Shown here piece by piece: positions 1 to 4,769 of a DNA stretch of 5,041 nucleotides; the stretch's first letter is position 1; every line of letters begins with the position of its first letter. The notes below the pieces were generated by a model. It made no database searches. It saw nothing but the letters and a program-made list of their open reading frames with translations, and was not told where the DNA came from. The translations under genes were made by a program, and so were the position numbers. Source of the DNA: Bacillota bacterium (lineage in GTDB: Bacteria; Bacillota_B; Desulfitobacteriia; Desulfitobacteriales; Desulfitobacteriaceae); NCBI GenBank assembly GCA_021779415.1, contig JAJYAS010000319.1:1-5041 (forward strand), read 5' to 3'.

Positions 1-33
1 ATAGAATATATGTACTAAAGAGGTGAATTTATA

Positions 34-195
34 ATGAGAGATGTTTGCGCTGAATGTGGCCGAAAAGCGTATTGTATGGAGCCTTGTGAAGCCTGGTTAA
101 TAGCCCATGACCAATGTCCTGTATGCCGGAACAAACTCATACATATGGGAGGTTGTACCGAATGCATCACAGGAGATTGGGCCAAGTGTGGCTGA
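34..195 (+). CDS. Small cysteine-rich putative zinc-binding protein (53 aa)
   Basis: I do not recognise a named family. The frame reads ATG to TGA over 53 codons and starts seven bases after a strong ribosome site (AAAGAGGTGA, 17-26), which is the main reason to call it. The product has nine cysteines: C5-x2-C8, C14-x3-C18, C28-x2-C31, C41-x2-C44 and C52. Paired CxxC knuckles at this density usually mean one or two structural zinc sites, so a zinc-ribbon-like fold is the natural inference, with a role in protein or nucleic-acid binding unproven. There is no signal peptide or membrane segment, so it is probably cytoplasmic. The next gene begins one base after its stop, suggesting translational coupling. 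An upstream gene may end at 16-18 (TAA) or 24-26 (TGA), making this an internal operon member, but too little is visible to say. Confidence 0.72.
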   Translation: MRDVCAECGRKAYCMEPCEAWLIAHDQCPVCRNKLIHMGGCTECITGDWAKCG

Positions 196-196
196 T

Positions 197-445
197 ATGA
201 AAATAGTTATGAATCCAATTGAAATGATAGCTTGGTTTGATGTTCCCGGAACGCCTCGTCCCATCCGCTTCCGGCATGAAGGAAATGTGGTTAAGGTTGA
301 GATGATTATCAGAACATCGGAAGAAAAACTTGCTGGTAACCGTATGAAAATATTCGAGTGTCAAAGCCAGATTCATGGACGGATGAAGCGTTTTGAGCTT
401 AAGTATGAACTGAACACGTGTAAGTGGTTTTTGTGGAAGATTTAG
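197..445 (+). CDS. Conserved-looking small protein of unknown function (82 aa)
   Basis: The reading frame is open from 107, but that part overlaps the cysteine-rich gene, so I place the start at ATG 197, one base after that gene's TGA; ATG 209 is the alternative. Neither has its own ribosome site, which fits re-initiation by ribosomes finishing the upstream gene. The product has a proline-rich N-terminal stretch (VPGTPRPIRFR, residues 17-27), a charged middle with LAGNRM, and a C-terminus of alternating hydrophobic and aromatic residues (FELKYEL, then KWFLWKI), suggesting a small beta-rich domain. From memory, similar proteins occur in clostridia, and the pattern weakly resembles small domains found beside Y-family DNA polymerases (DUF6504-like). 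I could not test that. No membrane segment or enzymatic motif is seen. The gene is confident, the function unknown. Confidence 0.7.
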   Translation: MKIVMNPIEMIAWFDVPGTPRPIRFRHEGNVVKVEMIIRTSEEKLAGNRMKIFECQSQIHGRMKRFELKYELNTCKWFLWKI

Positions 446-525
446 TGCTTGGATTTTGTCTAAGATTATTAGTACGGGGGCCTAATTCAAATGAACATTT
501 TTAGGATGATTGGGAGGAACTTTTC

Positions 526-1086
526 ATGAGTGCATGTTTATGGCCTGGAAAAAATCAATTGATGAAAGAATATCATGACAATGAGTGGTGTGTGCCAAGT
601 CATGATGATTCATATATATTTGAAATGCTTATATTAGAAGGCGCCCAATCAGGATTATCATGGAATATAGTACTTTCCAAAAGAGAAGATTATAAAAGAG
701 CTTTCCACAATTTTGATATCACCTATTGCTCAAAGCTAAGCGACGAAAAACTAGAAAGCATCAAAGAGCAATATAATGTTATTAAACATCTGTCAAAACT
801 AAAAGCCGTAAGAAGCAATGCCTTAGCCGTCATCAAAATCCAATTAGAATTTGGAAGTTTTTCGAATTTCTTATGGCGTTATGTAGATCTTAAACCAGTG
901 ATAAATAATTGGGAATCTGATGGATATATTCCTGCTCAGACTACTCTGTCAGAACAAATTGGTAAAGATTTAAAACAACGAAATTTTAAATTCGTGGGTC
1001 CAGTAACTGTCTACTCATTTATGCAAGCAATCGGCATGGTGGATGATCATATAAGAACCTGCCCTTACCATTCTAAAAACCGATAA
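526..1086 (+). CDS. tag: DNA-3-methyladenine glycosylase I
   Basis: Tag removes 3-methyladenine from alkylated DNA, leaving an abasic site for base-excision repair in the cytoplasm. The 186-residue product is essentially the length of E. coli Tag (187 by my recollection) and matches it along its length. The zinc ligands of the family are present at the same numbers: C4, H17, H175 and C179. The base-pocket residues Y16, E38 (in LEGAQSGLSW) and W46 are kept, as are YHDNEW (16-21), KFVGPVTVYSFMQAIGM near the C-terminus and the following DDH. One oddity is C22, where most relatives have glycine (NEWGVP). The start is supported by GGGAGGA at 512-518, seven bases upstream. The MazG-like gene follows after 43 bases on the same strand, so the two are probably co-transcribed. 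No Ada-type or LexA-type site is evident upstream. Confidence 0.96.
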   Translation: MSACLWPGKNQLMKEYHDNEWCVPSHDDSYIFEMLILEGAQSGLSWNIVLSKREDYKRAFHNFDITYCSKLSDEKLESIKEQYNVIKHLSKLKAVRSNALAVIKIQLEFGSFSNFLWRYVDLKPVINNWESDGYIPAQTTLSEQIGKDLKQRNFKFVGPVTVYSFMQAIGMVDDHIRTCPYHSKNR

Positions 1087-1129
1087 GCTTAAATTATATT
1101 ATAGAAAGAAGAGGAATAACATAAAGGAT

Positions 1130-1447
1130 ATGAACTTAAGTGAAGTTGTTGAACGTTCAGTTCAAATAAGAAAACTCTATCACAATTTGGAAAAGCAGTA
1201 CCATGAAACAGAATGGTCAGTCGAAGAAGATGCACTAGCTTTTCTAACAGATGCTGGATTGGTCGGTCGTTTGACAATGTCTCAACAGGGGCGTTGGCCA
1301 ACAAATGGGGATACTGTATCTGAACTGGAACATAAGCTTGGCGAATGCATATGGTGGATAATTATTTTGGCTGAACGCATGGATATTGATATTAGTGAAG
1401 CAATGGAAAAATTCTTATCCAAAACGGAAAAACTTTTAAGAGATTAA
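1130..1447 (+). CDS. MazG-like nucleotide pyrophosphohydrolase family protein
   Basis: MazG-like enzymes hydrolyse nucleoside triphosphates to monophosphate and pyrophosphate, often clearing non-canonical nucleotides. The 105-residue product is a small all-alpha single-domain member. An N-terminal helix is followed by EEDALAFLTDAGLVGR (residues 32-47), carrying the EE pair of the family's metal site, then a glycine/proline loop (QGRWPTNGD) and a second helix (ELEHKLGECIWWIIILAE, 65-82). The second half of the usual EExx...ExxD signature is altered: the aligned positions read KLGE (69-72), so metal binding may be changed or use E65, E67 and E72. The annotated ATG has a poor ribosome site; the better-placed GAGGA (1111-1115) points to an in-frame ATA at 1121, three codons earlier. 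It lies 43 bases after tag and a terminator follows downstream, so the two may form one unit. Confidence 0.8.
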   Translation: MNLSEVVERSVQIRKLYHNLEKQYHETEWSVEEDALAFLTDAGLVGRLTMSQQGRWPTNGDTVSELEHKLGECIWWIIILAERMDIDISEAMEKFLSKTEKLLRD

Positions 1448-1850
1448 GTTAATGGGTGAGCGATATCTTTTGATAGGACTATGTGTCCACCTAGGATAGA
1501 CATGACCTTCTGATTTTCCTATTTTGAGGTTTATATAACCTAGAAAATAAAGTAATAACGAGTATTTGAAAGGTTACATTCTTAATGAAAAACACCAAAA
1601 CGCCGAAATTAGCCTTAAAGGGCCAATTTCGGCGCTTTTTGAGCAGTGGATGTTACCAACTTGTCATAGTAGTGGTTATAGGACCCAATCAAGATTATAG
1701 GGTGTAGAAAGATAGTGGAAAAGCAATAATAATGTCGGAAGGCAGGAAGATTCGTAATTAGCAGAGAAGATTAAACAATATTAGTTTATCCTGAAAATGA
1801 TACATACTTTGCCATCTCATTTCATTAGAATTTTTAAGGGGGAACCAGCG
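1448..1850. other. Intergenic region between MazG-like gene and membrane protein
   Basis: About 400 bases hold no convincing gene. The only strong element is the hairpin at 1597-1640. On the + strand, a 15-codon frame starting at 1452 and several shorter ones lack family resemblance. The frame of the downstream gene is open back to ATG 1797, but the ribosome site argues for the GTG at 1851. I found no promoter pair with acceptable spacing: TTGCCA at 1809 and TAGAAT at 1826 are only 11 bases apart. Confidence 0.6.
1597..1640. terminator. Rho-independent terminator, possibly bidirectional
   Basis: A 14-bp stem pairs CGCCGAAATTAGCC (1601-1614) with GGCCAATTTCGGCG (1621-1634) around a six-base loop, with one mismatch. 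The + strand reads one extra C and then TTTTT (1636-1640). The left flank is AAAA (1597-1600), so the - strand also has a short T run after the stem. On the - strand the single mismatch becomes a G-U wobble. It lies 150 bases after the MazG-like gene, which it probably terminates, and separates the tag block from the membrane-protein gene. Confidence 0.85.
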
Positions 1851-2606
1851 GTGAAACTCACAGAAACTCAAAAAAATTTTAAAAAAGAGATGGCTAAAAT
1901 CAAACCTAAAGAAAAAGGTATTTATGATACGACTAGATCTGGTAATCCATTTGGTGATGAAGGTAAAGCTAGACAAAGAAACAGTTATGTAACTAAAATG
2001 CTTTACTTTTTGGCCATACCCATTTGTAGTTTGTTGATTCCATTTGTTATTTCACACGTTACTTCCGCTTCTGTGGTCAAGGGTTCGGCTCAGGTTGCAC
2101 TACCCTCAGCATATCCGCCATCAATTTCAGTGAGTGCACCACAAGTGAGCAATATAACAGGCAAAAAAGCAGTATCTAAGATGGATAATGCTTTTCTAGA
2201 CTCTTTCACGTTAATTTCAAACAATAGCCTAATAATTTCTAAGCAAAACCTTATTCCATTTGAGCAACGCGACCAGAGTAAATATAAGGCAGAATTACTT
2301 AATGCGATTGTGTTATGTGATAAAGAAACAGAAAGATTATCTGGGGCTAAGTCCTCAACTGCATTTCAACCTATTGCAATTATCACACAAGAGTACATTG
2401 CCAACCTGCGAAGTGCCTATAAATACTACTTGAATTATATTAGTACTAGAAATATCAGCGACAATGACCTTGGAAACAAGTATTTAACGATGGGGAATCA
2501 AAATGTCCATGATTACACAATACTTCTAACACAAATATTTAAAAATAATAATTATGAGTATACCGATTTGGGTAATGGCCATTGGAATTATTCTGTCGAA
2601 AGATAG
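1851..2606 (+). CDS. Single-pass membrane protein of unknown function (251 aa, GTG start)
   Basis: I do not recognise the family. I choose GTG 1851 because AAGGGGG (1837-1843) sits at normal spacing, whereas the in-frame ATG at 1797 has no ribosome site. Residues 1-49 are highly charged and lysine-rich, likely cytoplasmic. Residues 50-68 form one hydrophobic segment (MLYFLAIPICSLLIPFVIS) with positive charges before it, predicting N-in, C-out topology. A linker of about 40 residues rich in Ser, Ala, Pro and Val follows (around 72-104). Residues 110-251 look like a helical extracytoplasmic domain rich in Asn and Tyr (IANLRSAYKYYLNYIS, 183-198) ending in GNGHWNYSVER. No signal-peptidase, lipobox, sortase or catalytic motif is visible. 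It sits alone between a terminator and a decayed stretch. Phage, mobile-element or sporulation-surface origin are all possible, with no sequence evidence to decide. Confidence 0.75.
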   Translation: MKLTETQKNFKKEMAKIKPKEKGIYDTTRSGNPFGDEGKARQRNSYVTKMLYFLAIPICSLLIPFVISHVTSASVVKGSAQVALPSAYPPSISVSAPQVSNITGKKAVSKMDNAFLDSFTLISNNSLIISKQNLIPFEQRDQSKYKAELLNAIVLCDKETERLSGAKSSTAFQPIAIITQEYIANLRSAYKYYLNYISTRNISDNDLGNKYLTMGNQNVHDYTILLTQIFKNNNYEYTDLGNGHWNYSVER

Positions 2607-2955
2607 AGTAAGCGCTTGGAAGGAAAATGGTAATGGCAGCACTGAGCAGCGGTTCAGTCAATACACTGATTTATATGTTCAATAAAGCACCTTCGTCCGT
2701 CCTAATTAATAGAATGCTGATACAATTGTCATAACGTGATTTATAGGACACAAAAAGAACGGCAGTGAAATATACCTGGGCAAAGAAAATGAATTAATAC
2801 TCTGCCAAGATCGCGGAACTTTATACGAATAATAGCTTAGATCAAAAAGAGGAAGTGTTTTATTTGAAGGAACTGGAATATCTTTATAGAAGTATTGGTA
2901 ATTGGTAGTTCATGGGTAATTACACATTTGAAGAAAGAACATTGGGAGTGAAGTT
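2607..2955. other. Intergenic region with possible decayed coding fragments
   Basis: No convincing full gene is present in these 349 bases. They contain a 33-codon frame at 2633-2734 and two short overlapping open stretches (2740-2832 and 2798-2908) in different frames whose translations look protein-like. The second continues past a TAG into a frame that overlaps the start of the glycosylase gene. No terminator hairpin follows the membrane-protein gene here, and no good promoter for the glycosylase was found. Confidence 0.5.
2633..2734 (+). CDS. Possible 33-codon small ORF
   Basis: This is a tentative call. The frame runs from ATG 2633 to TAA 2732-2734, and GGAAGGA (2618-2624) lies eight bases upstream, a good ribosome site. 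The peptide (starting MAALSSGSVNTLIY) is mildly hydrophobic with little charge. It resembles no family known to me and could be chance or the start of a decayed gene. The ribosome site is the only real support. Confidence 0.2.
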   Translation: MAALSSGSVNTLIYMFNKAPSSVLINRMLIQLS

Positions 2956-2965
2956 ATGTCTTTAA
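2798..2965 (+). pseudogene. Possible decayed small gene ahead of the uracil-DNA glycosylase
   Basis: The frame opens after TAA 2795-2797 and gives 36 helix-like, charged residues including DQKEEVFYLKELEYLYRS. It hits TAG at 2906-2908, then continues open from ATG 2912 through NYTFEERTLG to TAA 2963-2965, overlapping the first ten bases of the glycosylase gene. No ATG precedes the first part; a TTG at 2864 sits ten bases after AGAGGA. A further fragment in another frame (2740-2832, containing SEIYLGKENELILCQDRG) abuts it. Together these look like remnants of one or two small genes broken by a stop and a frame change. The helical part faintly recalls Spo0E-like small proteins, but the register does not match well. 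The alternative is chance. Confidence 0.25.
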
Positions 2966-3654
2966 CGACTGTCAATCAGGACATTGTCGATTGTAAAAAA
3001 TGCAATCGACTCAGGGAATGGTGCGAAACAAGAAATGGGAAGAATTCATGTTACATTGGACAAACCTACTGGGGGCTTCCCGTACCTGGTTTTGGCGATA
3101 GTAACGGAAGAGTCTTAATAGTTGGACTTGCCCCAGGTGCACACGGTGCAAATCGAACCGGGCGGGTATTCACAGGAGATACTGCTGGAGACTTATTATA
3201 TAAGTCTCTGTATAAGTTCGGTTTTTCTAATTCGGAAATATCAAGGGAAAAAGATGACGGCCTAATTTTAAGAAATGTCTATATTACTAATGTGGTACGG
3301 TGCGCACCACCCGATAATATGCCAACAACAACGGAATTTGAGACATGTAAGAAATTCTTAGCCAGAGAAATTAAAACCCTGGTTAACTTAAAAGTAATTT
3401 TGGCGCTTGGAGAAAAGGCTTTTAAACAGATCAAGTCCCTATTGACGGAACATGGTGGAAATACAAGAGGTGCAAAGTTCGAACATGGTAAAGTTTATAG
3501 ATTTACGAATGGTAACCTTATTGTAATCGCTTCATACCATACATCCAAGTACAACATAGACACGAAAAGGATGACTGCCGAGAAATTAGATAATGTTTTC
3601 GCTAACATTATGGAAATACTGGGTTCCATAGGTAAGCAACCGGCATCTCTATAG
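2956..3654 (+). CDS. Family 5 (UDGb-type) uracil-DNA glycosylase with iron-sulfur site
   Basis: This enzyme class excises uracil, and in characterised members also hypoxanthine and some other deaminated bases, from DNA, leaving an abasic site. The 232-residue product shows the family layout: iron-sulfur cysteines C13-x2-C16 near the N-terminus and C116 and C131 later; VPGFGD (43-48); motif A GLAPGAHGANRTGRVFTGD (57-75), distinctive for family 5; VYITNVVRCAPPDNMPT (108-124); and a VILALGEKAF strand (147-156). The terminal motif is atypical: SYHTSKYNIDTKRMT (193-207), where family 5 usually has HPS and TGRLT. H195 and N200 are kept. Catalysis does not use the Asp or Asn of classical UDG; D75 in TGD is a reported contributor. 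GGGAGTG (2944-2950) lies five bases before the start. The nuclease-like gene follows on the same strand after 119 bases. Family assignment is very secure, exact specificity is not. Confidence 0.94.
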   Translation: MSLTTVNQDIVDCKKCNRLREWCETRNGKNSCYIGQTYWGLPVPGFGDSNGRVLIVGLAPGAHGANRTGRVFTGDTAGDLLYKSLYKFGFSNSEISREKDDGLILRNVYITNVVRCAPPDNMPTTTEFETCKKFLAREIKTLVNLKVILALGEKAFKQIKSLLTEHGGNTRGAKFEHGKVYRFTNGNLIVIASYHTSKYNIDTKRMTAEKLDNVFANIMEILGSIGKQPASL

Positions 3655-3691
3655 TGACTACGGCATTGGCAGAAAGGAAATTCATAACTAG

Positions 3692-3817
3692 GTTTCTGAG
3701 AAGCAGATCCTTGAATACGTAAAGAATAATAAACAGGAGTTTCCTGTGGCTTTTCGAAATCCCTAAAAACTAAGTGAAATGCTCGGTCTCATTATTACTA
3801 AAGACCAAAGGATGTGA
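3692..3817 (+). pseudogene. Possible out-of-frame remnant preceding the nuclease gene
   Basis: In the frame one base off that of the nuclease, 24 protein-like residues (including SEKQILEYVKNNKQEF) are open from 3692 to TAA 3764-3766. Then 16 more (KLSEMLGLIITKDQRM) run to TGA 3815-3817. The two parts read as a continuous helical segment that a single base change at the TAA (for example to AAA) would join. It overlaps the first 44 bases of the nuclease frame. It may be the original N-terminus of that gene displaced by a frameshift, or an unrelated small helix-turn-helix-like gene in decay. No start codon with a ribosome site is seen. Confidence 0.3.
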
Positions 3818-4388
3818 AAAGAGATTGGGACGTATTCATGAGTTCGAAATTGAACAAGTTCCCCTGCCATATGATCCAGAAGAATTGCTTAAGTGGCGAG
3901 CAGGTGATCCGGAGATTGTGCCACCAGAAGTTTTACACTGGAATGGCCCTGGGCGTGAACATGGGTATGGTTATGGAGAACATATAGTAAAACTTTTTTT
4001 AGAAGAAAAGGGTCTTGAAATGATTGTTAATCAATATAACATTTTTCCGGTTAAAAAGTCTAAGTTTGAAAAGAACAATGCAATAATTTTGGAGACTCTG
4101 GGAAAAGAAAAATTTAATCGTTTGCAGAAGACCTTAGAGATAATAATCCGTAACAAGTTAGGAATTGAATTACCAGATATTTGTGTGCTTCGTCCGAGTT
4201 TTCATTTCATTGAGGTCAAAAGAGATAATGATAGGTTACGACCTTCGCAGGTAATGTTCGCTGCTGCGATTTCTGCCGCGATGAATATTCAATTCAAAGT
4301 TTATAAGTTATTACCTATAGGCGCTCTATGGGATACTGCTACCTTGACTGTGAAGCAAGAACTTCCAGAAGAAATCTTCTTATTGTAG
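3774..4388 (+). CDS. VRR-NUC/PD-(D/E)XK-like nuclease, 5' end uncertain
   Basis: The C-terminal half carries a PD-(D/E)XK signature of the VRR-NUC type: P134-D135, E147-V148-K149, then DRLRPSQ (153-159) with the helix glutamine Q159, and a following helix leading to an FKVYKL strand. E69 in a GYGEHIVKLFLEEKG helix (66-80) fits the usual upstream acidic residue. Such domains cut DNA and occur alone in phages and mobile elements or fused to helicases. The N-terminal half (LPYDPEELLKWRAGDPEIVP, 31-50) is acidic and proline-rich and unknown to me. The start is doubtful: GTG 3774 directly follows an in-frame TAA, has no ribosome site, and no later methionine occurs before residue 83. The first 20 residues may not be native. 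The upstream uracil-DNA glycosylase suggests a shared DNA-processing role. A strong terminator lies 274 bases after its stop. Confidence 0.72.
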   Translation: MKCSVSLLLKTKGCEKRLGRIHEFEIEQVPLPYDPEELLKWRAGDPEIVPPEVLHWNGPGREHGYGYGEHIVKLFLEEKGLEMIVNQYNIFPVKKSKFEKNNAIILETLGKEKFNRLQKTLEIIIRNKLGIELPDICVLRPSFHFIEVKRDNDRLRPSQVMFAAAISAAMNIQFKVYKLLPIGALWDTATLTVKQELPEEIFLL

Positions 4389-4662
4389 GTGACAATTAAA
4401 GAGGCGTGAAGGGCCTTTGATCCATGGATCAATTATAGGGAAAAAATGTTGAAGCAATTACTTTAATAAAATGTTACGGCTCTATTATGAATGGGTTGGA
4501 AGAGAAAGCAAATGCATAGAGTACGAGGTTTATAGTGGCTCATCAAATCATAACAGACCTGCTTCAGAAAGGACTCATTTACCAAGGCTGAATTTAGGGC
4601 CATTGATAAGGAACCGATTTACCTAAAACAAATGACTTGCTATCCACCCCACACAGAGCTAT
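4389..4662. other. Non-coding region between nuclease and terminator
   Basis: These 274 bases hold no convincing gene. The longest frame found, ATG 4471 to TAA 4624-4626 (51 codons), has no ribosome site and no recognisable motif; a mobile-element remnant cannot be excluded. The perfect palindrome at 4417-4432 is the one notable element. The boundary of the element encoding the recombinase plausibly lies somewhere between here and 4769. Confidence 0.5.
4417..4432. repeat. Perfect 16-bp palindrome
   Basis: TTGATCCATGGATCAA is its own reverse complement, with two GATC sites flanking CCATGG. It starts 29 bases after the nuclease stop. Having no loop, it is a poor terminator and more like a dimeric-protein binding site or a recombination-site core. 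No function can be assigned from sequence alone. Confidence 0.6.
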
Positions 4663-4706
4663 CATCACTACACCCGGACGATCTACCGGGTGTAGTGATG
4701 TTTTTT
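4663..4706 (+). terminator. Strong Rho-independent terminator
   Basis: A perfect 15-bp stem pairs CATCACTACACCCGG (4663-4677) with CCGGGTGTAGTGATG (4686-4700) around an eight-base loop, directly followed by six T (4701-4706). The T run is on one side only, so it acts on the + strand. It would stop transcription from the nuclease side and insulate the recombinase gene that begins 64 bases later. Confidence 0.93.
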
Positions 4707-4733
4707 ATTAGCAATATGTTCCAGAAGACTTCG

Positions 4734-4755
4734 CGTCACTATACCGACAGTGACG
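4734..4755 (+). promoter_or_regulatory. Inverted repeat just ahead of the recombinase ribosome site
   Basis: CGTCACT (4734-4740) and AGTGACG (4749-4755) are perfect inverted copies separated by eight bases. The right arm ends one base before the AAAGGAG ribosome site (4757-4763). It could be an operator for autoregulation or an mRNA hairpin limiting ribosome access. The stem is short, so chance remains possible. Confidence 0.4.
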
Positions 4756-4769
4756 GAAAGGAGACACAC

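Noticed and set aside
107..196. Longer reading of the 82-residue gene starting at ATG 107
   Set aside because: The extra 30 codons overlap the cysteine-rich gene, which has a strong ribosome site; ATG 107 has none.
167..376. Minus-strand frames at 167-376, 1089-1304, 1758-1976 and 4683-4865
   Set aside because: Each lies mostly opposite a better-supported plus-strand gene, and none shows a family motif, so they look like shadows.
1149..1165. LexA-like inverted repeat TTGAAC-N5-GTTCAA
   Set aside because: It lies inside the MazG-like coding region and the spacer is five bases, not the four of GAAC-N4-GTTC boxes; likely chance.
1797..1850. ATG 1797 as the start of the membrane protein
   Set aside because: It has no ribosome site, while GTG 1851 has AAGGGGG at normal spacing.
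2906..2908. TAG read as pyrrolysine or suppressed stop in the 2798-2965 fragment
   Set aside because: Nothing else in the window supports stop recoding, and other stops nearby (TAA) also interrupt fragments, so decay is simpler.
4471..4626. 51-codon frame before the terminator
   Set aside because: It has no ribosome site, no motif and no similarity I recognise.
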